Source of the DNA: Marvania coccoides
Lineage: Eukaryota; Chlorophyta; Trebouxiophyceae; Chlorellales; Chlorellaceae
DNA length: 64,000 bases
Assembly (NCBI GenBank): GCA_963854735.1
Contig: OY978103.1
Span: 868,001 to 932,000, forward strand
Direction: 5' to 3'
The stretch's first letter is position 1, and each line of letters starts with the position of its first letter. The notes below the pieces were generated by a model that had not been told where the DNA came from, did not search any database, and saw nothing but the letters and a program-made list of their open reading frames with translations. Below are positions 33,252-45,354 of this stretch, in pieces. A program made the translations under genes and the position numbers.

Positions 33252-35034
33252 TCAGTCAAAGATGCGCTCTCCTGTAGACCACACATTCCAGATGACTGTA
33301 CCCACGCAGTACAGCCCCACCGCCACCCCCCACACGTCATCCCAGCTGCCATTCTGCAAAATCATCCCCGTGGCGGCGGTGCCCAGCACGCCCGCCAATA
33401 CACCCGCTGTATTGGACATTCCCAGAAGAACTCCTGCGTACCGCGGTCCAATGTCCTGGTGGTTTGAGTATAGGCCCGACTGCGAGAAGGCATCCAGCCC
33501 CTGCGCTGCCATCATGCACGCCACCGCCTCAGGCACAGTGCTGATATTGCCCAGCTGCGTCAGGAAGAAGGCTGGGCCCAAGAAGCCGATGGTCTGCATC
33601 ACCTTGCGCACCTTGGTCACGCTCCACCCCTTCTCCACCAGGGTGTCAGCGATCCACCCCCCTACGTTGGCAGAAACTGCCATTGTGATCCAGGGCAGCA
33701 CGCTCAGCAGGCCGGAGGACTTGAGGTCCAGCCCCAGCGCCTGGTTGTAATAGGTGGGCATCCAGGTGAGCAGAATGAAGGTCCCCCAGTTGTGGCAGAA
33801 GTGCGAGAGAATTAATGCCCACACCGCCGGCTTTGACAGCAGCAGCTTCCACGGGATGGACTCCAGTGGGCCGCGGGAGGCCGCGGTGTTGCGCGCGATG
33901 TACCGCCGCTCGCCCTCGGAGATGACGTCGTCGTCTGCGGGGGAGGAAGACGCTCGGCGGGTCCACCAGAGCCACCATAGAACGCCTATCGACCCGAAAA
34001 TGTAGAAAACTGACGGCCAGCCCAGCGTGTGGATCATCTGCGGGGACAGCGCCAGACCCAGCACGCTGCCGGTGTACATGCCCGAGTATACCAGCGCCAA
34101 AGAGCGAGATCGCTCTCTCACCGGCACCCACTTCGAAAGGAGGTTGTTCATAGCCGGCATGGCCACTCCCTCGCCGACGCCCATGCAGGCGCGGGCGGCG
34201 AGGAGGGCGGGGAGGCCCATGGAGGCGGCGAGGGGGGTGAGCACGGTGGCAAGGGACCACCACACGACGCCGAAACCGAGCACGACTTTGCCGCCGAAGC
34301 GGTCGGCCCAGACGCCGCCCAGGACCTGTGTGAGGAGGTAGCTGCGGGTGGAGAGAGGGGAGGAGAAGAGGAAGGTTAGAAAATGGGTGAAATTTTGGGT
34401 TAATTTGAGGGAATGAGATGGAAAATCAAAGCTGTTTTGTATTGTGCAGCGGAGACGAGTAAATGATGAAATTTTGAGGGTTGGTGGTGGTAAAAATATC
34501 CCAAATGCGGCATTTTCCATGATTGAAACAAATTTTTGATCGACTAGAAGAGATTACTGCTCTTTGCTTTGCTCACCCCCAGAAGAACGACGACTGCACT
34601 AGGCCGATGGTTGTGCTGTTCCAGGCGTAGCTCTCAGCCATGGGCAGCACTGCGATGGACATGTTCACGCGGTCCATGTTGCATAGCATGAAGGCCACGA
34701 AGCACATGGCCACGATCGTCCACCGGCGTTTCCAGCCGGAGGGCTCTGTCACCGCCTGGGAACTGGAGCCGGCATAGCCACGGCGCAGGGAGCCGCTGTC
34801 GCTGCCGTCGCCGAAGATCTGGGCGCGAGGGGGCAAGATGCTCTTGCCACGCGGCCGGCCGATGGGCTGCTAAAAGAAGGAGAGAAGGGGGAGGAAATGA
34901 GTGGCTAGGTGGCGGCGGGAGAGAGGAAGAGTCGGGGGAGGCTAAAAGATGGAGGCTGTCTTACCTGATCCGGGCGTTGAGGTCTCCGGGCTGCTTGTGT
35001 GGTGACTGGCCTGAGCTGTGGCCGCAAGGAGGGC
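33252..35034 (-). CDS. MFS anion transporter, SLC17/PHT4 (ANTR) type
   Basis: Supported exons: 34965-35034, 34577-34866 and 33252-34341; the first coding exon lies further upstream and could not be fixed. The exon at 34965-35034 codes for an Arg/Pro/Ser-rich stretch, consistent with a plastid transit peptide. The body is a 12-span major facilitator: WTIVAMCFVAFMLCNMDRVN with the family's NMDRVNMSIAVLPMA start, SSFFWGYLLTQVLGGVWADR, ACMGVGEGVAMPAMNNLLSK, then NWGTFILLTWMPTYYNQALG in the second half and GVLLGMSNTAGVLAGVLG near the end. Plant relatives are plastid-envelope phosphate or ascorbate transporters (PHT4). Substrate cannot be told from sequence. Confidence 0.88.
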
Positions 35035-35652
35035 CTGCAAGGAGGGGGAGATGGGAGTCATCACAGACATGCACGAAAAGTAGTGGACGCACCAACGCCG
35101 CACCCGATCCGCCCGCCGTACCATAGTCTTTGCGATCCGAGTTTAATGGGGGTTGTGCTGCGTGCCACGCCTGGAATACTGCTGGCGAGGCGAAATTGCA
35201 AGCCACTGCTGGCAGGCCTCATTTTCGGAGGTGAATTCCGCAGGAGGCTGCTGGTCAATTATGCAATTGCTATATAACGGATCACTTTATCCGCGAAATC
35301 AACACTGGAATGTGGGCTGCTTTTCGAGACACAGAACAATCGAAGTATATATCTCCAACAGAAACGCTATTGAAGGTTGTTCCGCATTACGAATGGATCT
35401 AAAATATGAATAGACTAATTGCGACCAATTGAAATTCGCATATGGCAGCTCAGAGCCCCGGCTAGGTTGAAGATTTTTAGAGCAGGCGAATTTTTTTCTT
35501 CCTTATTTTTATGCAGATGCCGGCCTCTCTTATTTATATCATTTTTAACGACGTTAACAAGCAGCGCTTCACATTCAACGCGTCCTTGCCGGCAGCTGCA
35601 CTGTTTTTTTTTGTTTCGATCAGTCAAACCAACTTTCGATCTCTGTGCCCAA

Positions 35653-36245
35653 ATGAATCACGCTCGCGTTATTTTGAACACTGCAGCGATGGAGGATGTG
35701 CCCGCAGAGCTGGCCAACGAGGGCCAGCCGCTCAACAACCTCTTCAAGCAGCAAGTTGGTTCGGCTGCTTTCGTTTTTTCCGGGAAATTCAACAGGCTAT
35801 TTCTCAAAGGATGTTGAGCAAGTGGTCCACCAAGCTGTGGTAGAGGCAAATTGAAGCCGCCATCCATGAATACCTTCCGCCTGCAGTTTCACGCTGCAGT
35901 CCAGGAGGCTGTCCCAGCTGCATTTCAAGCCCCAGTGCAACAAACAACCCAGCCCATAGTGCAGCAGCTGCAGCAGCTGAGGGTGGCCTTTCCAGCAAAC
36001 CTGTTAATTCCGACGCAATTCCGACAGACGCCGCAGCTGGTGCAAGACAACGCCCCTGTCGGGGCCCACACCATGAAAACGCCGACCTTCCTTCGCTTCT
36101 GGTAAATTCATTCCTGTGGTAAGAGAGGGCTGTGCAGGAGGGAACTGCTGCGCTGTGGGAGAGCCCCTCCCTGCCGATCTTCTTTTCACGGCAACATGGA
36201 GGAGTACAATGCCATGAGGAGCGAGCAGCTGCACGACCTGGCGTG
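35653..36245 (+). pseudogene. Possible decayed protein-coding gene
   Basis: Fragments of open frame appear in changing phases: MEDVPAELANEGQPLNNLF after 35689, a helical Gln/Val-rich stretch (FRLQFHAAVQEAVPAAFQA) at about 35877, and MEEYNAMRSEQLHDLA at about 36196. A possible intron with GTTGGT donor starts near 35755. The pieces do not join into one frame, so I call it a remnant. Could also be chance frames. Confidence 0.25.
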
Positions 36246-36380
36246 ATTTTTGCGAAGAGCCCTCCTTCCAGAGCGTGCCAGACAGTCGCAGCTTCGCAGC
36301 GCGCTAGACCCCATTCCTTGCCCTCGCCATCGGCGTTCTGCGAGTTGCTTTTCCCCTCAGGGGCTCAGGTTTCAGTTTCA

Positions 36381-36486
36381 GTTTGTTTTTCATTCTTTTC
36401 TTCTGTAGTACTGTTCCTAATTTTTTCCGGTTTCGGTTTCGGTTTGTTTTTCATTCTTTTCTTCTGTGGTACTGTTCCTAATTTTT
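36381..36486. repeat. Imperfect tandem duplication, period about 61 bp
   Basis: A 46-bp T-rich stretch starting GTTTGTTTTTCATTC recurs after about 61 bp with one substitution (CTGTAGTACT versus CTGTGGTACT), separated by a GGTTTC repeat. Non-coding. Confidence 0.75.
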
Positions 36487-37009
36487 CCCTTCCAACCGAT
36501 TTTTTATTCGCTTACTTTTTGTTCTCAATTTCGCTGGTATTGGCTGTACTGACCTATAATGTGTACCCTTCTCTGCCTGAGCGCTCTTTTTAGATGTTAG
36601 TGTTTACTTGTTGACGGTGCCGCCCCATCAATTTTCATGTACAAAGCCTCCAGGATAGGTGGAAAGAAATGAAAATAAAGCATGGAGCCTGCAAGAACGC
36701 ATTGCGTGCGGCAGGGTCGTTTTCAGGGCACAGCAGGCCCCAATAATGAGCATAGCCACCCCCGCGGGGGGCCGCTGCAAAGAGTTTTTTTTTTTGCGCT
36801 GCACTTCCTGCTGCGTGTGGAACCAGGCTTCGGCAAGAACCACGAGCTGGGGCTTACTGCGGGCCTCAGGGAGAAGCTGGACTGGCCTCCTTCGCTGCTT
36901 TTTTTCGGAGCACCCAAGCTAACCGCAGGTCGGGCCATTTCCCCAAAGAAAGACTCGTGTGTGCCTGTATTTTGATTAACGCTTTATTGTGTTATTTATA
37001 ATTATTAAT

Positions 37010-38526
37010 ATGTCAGCAAACCAGCTAAAAATGATGCGGGCGCGGTCCCCCAGCGGGGATGGCCTGCCGCTGCACGACCAGGAGGGCAAGCCCCTGCTGG
37101 ATGGAATGAACGGGGGTCTGAAGACCGTCCCCACGATCGGCAGCAAGCTCTCAATCTCAACGTTATCCAACAATCACGCATCGCAGACACTCATCGCGGG
37201 CGCCTGCTTCTGTCTGGCTTCAGGCAGCATGGTGAGTACCCACAAATCGATGAATTAGATCAAAACGCGCGGCCAAATTGGCCCTCAACCTCGTGCATTG
37301 CTCCTCAATTCCCTTCTCTTCCTCACCCCTCCCTCACCCCACCCCCGCAGACGCTCCTCAACAAGGCCGCGCTCTCTAGCTTCCACTTCAAGGCGCCCGA
37401 CGCCCTGCTCTTTTTCCAGTGCGCTGTCTGCGTGGTGCTGGTGCAGGCCTTCAAGATCTTCGGCCTCATCAAAACGGAGCCCTTCAACTGGGCCATCGTC
37501 AAGGTGTGGTACCCAGTCAACCTCATCTTCGTCGGCATGCTTGTCACATCTTTCTACGCTCTCAAAGACCTGGGCGTCCCCATGTCCACGGTGCTTAAAA
37601 ACATGACCAACTTGATGGTGATCAGCGCGGAGTACTTTCTGTACGGCAGGGTGTACAACAAGTACATCTGGGGGTGCCTGGGGCTGATGGTGCTGTCGGC
37701 GGTGTGCGGAGGGATCACGGACCTGGCGTTCAACGCGAGGGGCTACTTCTGGCAGCTCGTGAACTGCGCGTTCACCGGTGGAAACATGCTGTACCTCAAG
37801 TGAGCTCCCAGCATAACCTTGCTTCACGAAGTTTTGGCCATATAAATCTCATTTTTTTATTTTATTTTTTCGATATTTTATTATGCTAAGCATGGAGATC
37901 TGGGCCTAATTTTCGCGTTCGTTTGCATGTTTTTCTGCTGCGCAGGGTGGTGATGGAGAGGGTCAAGGGGTACACCTCCAACGGCGAGCGGCTTGACGAG
38001 TTTTCGATGGTTTTCTACAACAACCTGCTATCACTGCCGCTCATCTTCATCGTCATGCTGGTCCAGGGCGAGCTCACGACGCTGCCGCAGCAGCCAGACC
38101 TGTTCAACCCCAGTTTCCTCATAGTGGTGGCGCTCACAGGCGTCGTGTCCTTTGGTATCTCCTTCTCGGTGCTGTGGTTCCTGTCCACAACCTCGGCAAC
38201 AACGTTCACGCTGGTGGTAAGCTAATTAATTGTCTACTGTTACTATTACATTCTAGAGGAAGCACAAATTAAAGTAGTTGTTGCACTTGGCAGTCTCATG
38301 TTTTTTTTTGTTATTCGCGGCTGGTTTTCTTAGAATTGAGGGGTTTATTTTTTTATTTTATTTTTTGATTTTCGTTGTGCAGGGCTCCATGAACAAGATC
38401 CCGGTGTCCATCATCGGGCTGTTCCTCTTCGAGACCGGCATCAGCATGCCCAACCTTTTGTCGGTGCTGGTGGGCCTGGGGGCGGGGGTGCTGTTCATCA
38501 TCGCCAAACAAAAGTCAAACGGCTAG
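37010..38526 (+). CDS. Golgi GDP-mannose-type nucleotide sugar transporter
   Basis: Exons 37010-37231, 37351-37799, 37946-38216 and 38383-38526, 361 residues. A DMT-superfamily transporter with about ten spans that would import GDP-sugar into the Golgi lumen in exchange for GMP. Support: SMTLLNKAALSSFHFKAPD, LQFFQC-like LLFFQCAVCVVLVQA, FYALKDLGVPMSTVLKNMTN, SAEYFLYGR, MLYLKVVMERVK and a nucleotide-binding GSMNKIPVSIIGLFLF. The family motif GALNK appears as GSMNK, a mild change. The N-terminus (about 55 residues) is cytosolic and hydrophilic. Homologs are plant GONST1-like and yeast VRG4. Confidence 0.92.
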
Positions 38527-39535
38527 ATAGAGAGTTGATGGAGGGAATGGAGGAATGCAAGGAACGAGAGGAGTATGGAATAAGAAATTCGAGAGGAGAA
38601 ATTATATGCATAGAAGGAAACAAACAGCGCTAGCGTTAGGATGTAGAAATGACTTTACCAGCATTTATGACGGCTTGGTACTCTTCACAGAGCCCCTAAG
38701 TATACTGCATTTTTTAATTTTACATCATTTATTTCAACTTCAATTCAATTTTTATTTTCGGAAGGAAGGTTTTGGAGGTTTGGAGGTTTTACATATGGTT
38801 GTAACGTCTACTACCAAGGATGGTGCAAGCCGACGTGCCACTCACCCCGCCACAGTAAGGCGGAGTACCCCCTTCCATCCGTGGGATCAACCTCAGGTAC
38901 TGGGGGCGTACGGATACAGCATTACGCCGATACCGCACCGTCGCCCACAATGTAAGACTCTGGCCCCTGTCTTCCTGAGTCCCCCAGCGGCGCGACCGAC
39001 ATGAATAAAAGAAAGAGGAAAAAAATGGGGAAAGCAGGACTCTCCGGACGGCAAACGGCCCGTCCGGTTTGGGGTTCGCGCTTGGGCAATGCTGGCCCGC
39101 CCAGCACCCCTCCCATCTACAGCGGTCACTCAACCCCTGGCTTAAGGGTTTATGGTGTACTACCCGGTGTGCTCACTGGAAATGTGGCACCCGCCATTTG
39201 TACCCGTCCGATAGAGACTACGATACCACGGGGAAGTGAAGCATCCGACGTCGCAGTGCAGTAAACAACCAAAGTTTACGCACTGACAGCTACAATGAGC
39301 TAACTAGTAGGGAGCGCGAACCACCGCATGTGCAAGCATAATATATTAATAAAAGAAAGAAAGTGTTGATACTGAAAGAACAATATCAGGAAAACAATGG
39401 CGATGGCTACAAGTCAATGCATATCGCATCATATCATCCTTTTCGCTCAGCTTAAAAAAATGGGACTCGCATTGATTAAATAAATTGGAAAAAACTCTCA
39501 ATGTGTTCATGAATTCGTCTCTTATCTTACTTTCT
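38527..39535. other. Intergenic region containing an unexplained GC-rich island
   Basis: The left part is ordinary 3' flanking DNA. From about 38780 to 39330 the composition becomes GC-rich, unlike other intergenic regions here, with no supported reading frame on either strand. It contains a hairpin with CCGGACGG and CCGTCCGG arms near 39045-39069 and is followed by an AATAAAAGAAAGAAAG-like end. A non-LTR retroelement 3' fragment or a structured RNA are both possible; I recognise no known RNA family. Confidence 0.45.
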
Positions 39536-41760
39536 TCATTTCTTCTCATTGCTTTTCTTTCCAGCAGCAAGCACGTTCCTTGCAGCCTCCTGCACGACTC
39601 TCCACGCCATCTCCACGTCGCATACGCGCGTAAACGTCCCTCCCAGAGACATTCGCAGCACGTACCGCCCCTCAAGCTTCGTGTGCATAATGAACGCACG
39701 CCCCGTCGCATTCACCGCCTGCAGCAGCGCCTCCTGCTGTTCCTCGCTCCCGTCTTTCAGGCGGAAGCACACCAAAGCCATTCGCGGCGGCGCCCCATCC
39801 ACCAACGAGAACCGATCGTCCCCCTCCAGCAACTCCAAAAGGCGCTCCATTCGCAGCAGGCGGTGGCGCATCCACGCCCGCATATTGTCCGTGCCATACA
39901 TCCGCAGCACCAACCACAGCTTGAGCGGCCGAAACGGAGATCCCAGGGCCACCTCCCAGTCTTTGTAGTCCGGGAAACGGTCGATAAGATGGGGGTGGTG
40001 GGTGCTGGCATTGCTGCCGCAGCGAGGGACGCCCGCTTCTGGAGCTTCTGACACAAACGAGAGGCCGCATGCTCCGTCCATGATTCCATCCGCAATCTTT
40101 CCATCATTTTTTGCGCCAGCGGCAGCAGCAGCAGCAGAAGCGGCGGCGGCGGCGCCGTTGGCCCTTAAATCTCCGTTTTTGGCGATTTTTGGAGCCACCG
40201 CACCATCAGTTTCGTTTCTCTCGCTTTCAGAACAAAACGAGGGAGGAAGCGCTCCTCCTTCTCCTCTTCCAGGTGGTTTGAGGTACTCTGGAGTCAGCGC
40301 CATAGCGTTCTTCACCCACCGGGCGTCCCTCACAAACAGCGCAGCGCACTCCCACCCCGTGAGCATCCCCTTGTGGGGGTTGGTGCCGTAGCTGTCCACC
40401 TTGTCCACCCCCTGAAAGTAGCGCGCCCGCAGTTCTGGCAGCATCGCAAAGTTGCCAGCGTAGGCGGCATCTACGTGCAGCCACACGCCATGCGCTGCAC
40501 ATACATCTACGAGCTCCGAAACGGGGTCTACGGCGCAGGAGGAAGTCGTGCCAATGGTTGCAGCCGCCCAGAACGGTAGCAGCCCTGCTGCCTCGTCCTC
40601 TTTGATCGCCTGCTCCAGGGCTTCGGGGCGGAGGGCGTAATCATCTGCTGCAGTGGTGGGTATCACGCGGTAGCGGTAGATGCCGCCGATCATGCCGGCT
40701 TTTTGCACGCAGCTATGGGCCTGCGGCACATTGGAGATTTTCAAAAAGTGTTGGAAAAAACACCGAAACCCACACAGCGAAATAACTTATAAGAGAGGTT
40801 GAATCGAATAAAAAACGAACCTGGTCAGAGCAGTAGGCCACCAGGCGCACTGAGTCCTCGATGGGGCGCCCAGCCAAGGCTTTGGCTCTGGCAGCTACCA
40901 AGCTCACCAGCACAACCTCACTGGCGGAGGTAAGCAGGGCGGCGCCGGCTCCCGTGTTGTAGTAGGAAAGAAAGTGGCCAGGGAGGCCCAAGAGGTGAAC
41001 CATCCAGTCCAGCATGCCGACTTCAAGCTCGGTCATGGCGGGCGATGACGTCCACTGGAAGCCGAGCGTGCCTAGCCCAGAAGAGAGAAGGTCAGCGGCA
41101 ATGGCTGGAAATGAGGTGGTGAGGGAGTAGTAGCTGAAGAGAAACGGGGACAGGGATAGTGAATTTCATGCTGAAAAATGCTGACGTTTGCTTTGAAATG
41201 GTGCCCTCAGGAGAGGAGCCCCGCAAAACAGAATAAATTTATTAAATAATATAATTATATAATAGGCTGTAAGCTCACCCAAACATGCAGGGGTGCTGCC
41301 AGTGCAGCAAGCCAGGCAGAATTTGGTCGGCAATATCCTTCATGACAGCTTCAAAGGGCTCGGGCTGCTGTGGAGGCGCCTCCGGAAGCTTTTCTCTCAA
41401 AAACCCGGGCTCCAGGGTGGGAGGGGGCTGCACGCGGGTGTTGCTGGGCACAGCGAGCAACTGCCGGTAGTAGTTGGCCACAAAATCCGCTATCTGATCT
41501 GCCATACCGCGCCACTGCAGGCACAAAAAACGATTATCGTACTGCAAGTACAACTTGAAGGGGGGCTATCGGCGTAGAAGCGCCTCCAAGACTGAGCAGG
41601 TACTCACTTCGTCTGGGCCAAATGGATGCTGGAACTCACGGGGTTCCAGCACGGAGGCGGGGGCGGGGGCTCCATCTGGGAGCCCGGCATTAGCAGCGTT
41701 GTTGTGGTCCGCCTGCGCGACCGCAAAGCCGGGCAGCGATCGATTTTCTAGCAGAGGCAT
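39536..41760 (-). CDS. Group II PLP-dependent aromatic L-amino acid decarboxylase
   Basis: Four exons (41608-41760, 41279-41514, 40821-41133, 39536-40720) give 628 residues. Fold-type I PLP enzyme that decarboxylates tryptophan, tyrosine or DOPA; specificity cannot be told. Motifs: WRGMADQIADFVANYY, HWQHPCMFGYYSL, GFQWTSSPAMTELEVGMLDW, YCSDQAHSCVQKAGMI, WLHVDAAYAGNFAMLPELR (PLP-pocket Asp) and NPHKGML, whose Lys forms the Schiff base. After LKPPGRGEGG there is an Ala-rich insertion of about 85 residues before DYKDWEVALGSPFRPLKLW, at the position of the mobile catalytic loop region in relatives. No transit peptide is apparent, so a cytosolic location is likely. Confidence 0.92.
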
Positions 41761-43013
41761 GTGATTTTCGTTTCAAAATTCGATGCCTAAGACTCATAAA
41801 CTCAGAGATCGGTTATTAAATGCTCTCAATTTTCTAAAGAATGTATCTTTTGGGCAAGTTTGTCGAGAATAGCTGAGTTGTCGAGAATTCTCGGGTTTTC
41901 GTTAGTGCCACGTGGCTGCCAGCTTGGATTTTTCTTTGCTCCTTCAGCACTCTTTTGGGATCATAATACGTGTTCAAGAGATTGTACAGGAGCCACAGGC
42001 CATGCATGAGCCACAGCTAAGCGGTCATGAGCTGGCCATGACGTCGGCAACGCGCTATAGAGGCATTTATAACATTTCAGGCATAATGTCGTTTTGCATG
42101 CCCATCGTGCATTAAGACCTCATCTATCTCAGTTCCAGCAGAGAAAAAGTTGGGCATTCTCGCTGTCAACTTTATTTCACTGCCAAAAGCACCAACCTCG
42201 GCCGCTAATGCCGAAGCAATACAAAATACAAATTTGAATGATATGGTGCCAGCGCGCAAGGGAGAGATATAGCAGCATGTCTCCGTCCTAAACCACCGAC
42301 TAACGCCGCCAGCGCCGCTCCAGGGAAGCCAGCCCCCTTCATGCTTGTCATTGTCCCTCAGAATTTGCACCCTCTGCATGGTTCGATCAAACGACGTTGG
42401 ATGCGTCCGTACCCGTTCGATCACGGAAAATAACTTGCCCGCTGAGGGCTGTCTATGAGCTCCCTGGGGGGCGAAAGGGGTTTCGCCCTTCAAGGCAGCT
42501 GCGTCACATTCTGGACGTAATGCGGAGGCCGCCAGTACTATGATGGTGAAAGAGTTGAAGCCTGCGTCCTATGTTGTTTTTTTGCCTCGCAGATGGGGGG
42601 GGGGCGGGGATAAGGGGGGGTGAAGGCAATAATAAATTAGAAATGGGAGTGTACCGTCACCGTGGGCCAGGCGGCATGAAAAATCCATAAAACATTGCTC
42701 AACACCGGCGGCGCGTAGATAGGGTTCTGGTGCCATAGCCAACGTTCATCTTTACGCGGTTCAGCCTACCTGGCAATCGGAGACTGTTTTTATTAATTAA
42801 AAAAAATGAGCGTTGCAAAAGTTGTCTCTGCGGCACGTTTCACGCGCCTTAACGACACAAATCAATCAAAATGTTTTTGTTTTTAATTCGCTCTGCTGCA
42901 AGCCCGCGAAAAACTTTTTGGCCGGCTTGCGAAGAAGTTTATATCGATTTTTGATCTGGTTGAATTGATTTTGAAAACAGCACCATTTACATCTCGGCAG
43001 CACGCTCTATTCA
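41761..43013. other. Intergenic region with a dispersed-repeat copy
   Basis: About 1.25 kb between divergent genes. It holds the second copy of the repeat seen at 26.8 kb, and a G-rich run near 42595-42620. No gene or RNA supported; the promoters of both flanking genes must be here. Confidence 0.5.
42305..42425. repeat. Dispersed repeat, copy 2
   Basis: Counterpart of 26771-26885, direct orientation. Shares GCCAGCGCCGCTC and CATGGTTCGATCAAAC with a partly diverged stretch between and after. Two copies in 64 kb suggests an abundant family. Confidence 0.55.
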
Positions 43014-45015
43014 ATGTCCCCGACAATGGCAGGAGCTTTCTCAACAGCCCATCCTCAAAGCATCTCCCAAAACTTTGCTGCTGGAAGCCCGCTGTTCATC
43101 CCCAAAGCTGTACACAATTTGACACATCAACCCGCTGCTGGCAATAATCGCCCCGCCGCCACCCAGCAGCAGCAGCAGCAGACCGCATCGCCGCTTCACC
43201 ACCACCGCCGCAGAATGGTGACCACCAGCGCCTCTGCCGCTGACCAGCAGGCCGTGGAAACCTCGCAGCCCGTGGCAGCAACCCCCTCCAAGACGCTGCT
43301 ATGCAGCAGCCTGACGGCTGCCACGGTAGAGGGGATGCTGGCGGAGGCCAAGGAGGCGTTGGCTGCCGAAGCCGACATCGTTGAGATTCGGCTGGATTAC
43401 TTGGAGTCGTTTGACCCCGAGGCAGACCTCCCCCGCCTGCTCAACGACTGCCCCCTGCCCGTCATTGTCACCTACAGGCCCATCTGGGAAGGGTGAGAGA
43501 CGAGAAGTTTTTTTTTCTTCCTCTCCCATTAAAAACCACATTTTATACGAATTCACTGTTGTTCACCTCGTTGTAGTACATTCTCTCACCATTCTAAACA
43601 ATTTTTTTATCCGTTCTTTCTTTTCTAACACCTCGCCTTTCCTACTCCTTCTTGTTTCTCAAAGAGGGCGGTACGCTGGGGAGGAGGCCCCTCGGCTGGC
43701 CGCCCTCAAGTACGCCGCAGCCCTGGGCGCCGCCTTCATCGACGTCGAGCTCAAGGCCGCCCAAATTTTCTTCGCCTCCCGCTCCCCAGTGACCCCCCCC
43801 ACCCGCGTCATCGTCTCCTCCCACGACTACGAGGCCACCCCCAGCGAGGCGGACCTCGACGCGCTGGTCGAGCAGTGCCGCGCGGTGGGCGCCGACGTCG
43901 TTAAATTTGCAACGACAGCCAAAGACGTCGGGGACGCAATTCGTGTGCTGCGCGTGCTGCAGCGTGCGGTACATGACCTGGGGCAGCCCACCATCGCGCT
44001 CGCCATGGCGGAGCGCGGCCAAATCACCCGCGTGCTGGCACCCAAGTACGGCGGATTCTTGACTTTCGGGGCGCTAAGTCCCGAGCGGCAGAGCGCCCCT
44101 GGGCAGCCCACCCTGGCGCAGCTGCGCCAGCTGTACCGCCTGCAGCACCAAGGTCCGGACACCGCGGTGTACGGCATCGTGGGCAACCCTGTGGCTCACT
44201 CACGGTCGCCGGCAATCCACAACGCAGCGATGGGTGCCACCGGGATCAACGGCGTGTACGTGCCACTTCTGGTCGACGACATGCCGTCATTTCTTTCTAC
44301 CATTGTTGACTTTGACCCCACCTGGGCGGGGCTCAGCGTGACCATCCCCCACAAGCAGGCGGCGCTGGCGGAGGCAGCGACGGCCGACGCCGTGGCCTCG
44401 CAAATCGGCGCGGCCAACACGCTGGTGCGCCAGCCGGAGGGTGGATTCAAGGCGTACAACACCGACTGGTCGGCCGCGATTTCCGCCATCGAGCGTGGAC
44501 TGAACGGTGGTGGCTCTTCTGATGCCGCCGCTGCATCTCCCTTGCTGGGCAAAACGGTGGTGGTGGTGGGCGCGGGCGGGGCGGGACGCGCCTTGGCCTT
44601 TGGCGCCGCGTCCAAGGGCGCTTCCGTGGTCATCGCCAACCGTTCCGCGGCTAAAGCGGTGGAGCTGGCGGCAGCGCTAGGCCCAGCAGCCCAGGGGGTC
44701 TCTCTGGAGGAGGTGGCGTCAGGAGCGGTGAGCGGCGACGTGCTGGCGAACACCACAAGCGTGGGGATGCACCCGGACGAGGATGCGACCCCGGTACCTG
44801 CTGGAGTTTTAGGAAAGTATGAATTGGTTTTCGATGCGGTCTACACGCCGCTGCAGACGCGGCTGCTGCGGGAAGCGGCGGCCGAGGGGTGCGTGGTGGT
44901 GACGGGGGACACGATGTTTGTGGGGCAGGCGGCGGAGCAGTTTGAGCTGTTCACTGGGGCGGAGGCTCCTGTGGCGTTGATGACAAAGGTGGTGTTGGAC
45001 AGCCTGGCGAAATGA
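43014..45015 (+). CDS. Bifunctional 3-dehydroquinate dehydratase / shikimate dehydrogenase
   Basis: Two exons, 43014-43492 and 43665-45015, 609 residues. It performs steps 3 and 4 of the shikimate pathway, feeding aromatic amino acid synthesis, as in plants. The N-terminus (MSPTMAGAFSTAHPQSISQN) followed by a His/Gln-rich stretch is a plausible plastid transit peptide. The dehydratase part has VEIRLDYLESF, VIVTYRPIWEGGRYAGEE, the His in VIVSSHDYE and the Schiff-base Lys in VVKFATTAKD. The dehydrogenase part has YGIVGNPVAHSRSPAIHNAA, the catalytic Lys in LSVTIPHKQAA, YNTDWSAAI and the nucleotide-binding VVVVGAGGAGRALAFGAA, NRS, and NTTSVGMHP. Order and length match plant DHD/SHD. Confidence 0.96.
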
Positions 45016-45354
45016 GGATAAGCGATTGGGTGTTTGAGAGAGAGCACGATATTTTATAACTATTGAGAGAGTCATGATTGTAATAACAATTTGAGACTGT
45101 TATTGCATTATGCAAATTTGTGGGAGAGTACTTGGGGGAAATCTCTGCAGTCTTTCATGGAGGGATTGAATCACCTCTGTTAAATTAAAAATTGGTAGAT
45201 TGGTATGTGCAAATTCCGATAGATTTGATAGGGCCAATATATTTAAAAAAACCAGTTCTCTTCTCTCTTCTTGGAATCAAAAGAAATATTCATGCATAAC
45301 GAAATGAAATTTCCAGGATGGTTTCAACATGGCAAGCCTCAGTTATTATTTAGA
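45016..45354. other. Convergent 3' region, no gene seen
   Basis: About 340 bp between convergent genes, AT-rich, holding both 3' UTRs. Nothing else seen. Confidence 0.55.

Larger units (their letters stand above)
35040..37009. other. Gene-poor region upstream of the GDP-sugar transporter
   Basis: About 2 kb. The right end of the minus-strand transporter gene (missing first exon) may lie at its start. It contains a possible decayed gene (35653-36245) and an imperfect tandem duplication (36381-36486). Nothing else supported. Confidence 0.45.

Noticed and set aside
38789..39133. Minus-strand frame of about 114 codons in the GC-rich island
   Set aside because: Starts with TTG, has no recognised family or consistent codon preference, and is probably chance in GC-rich DNA.
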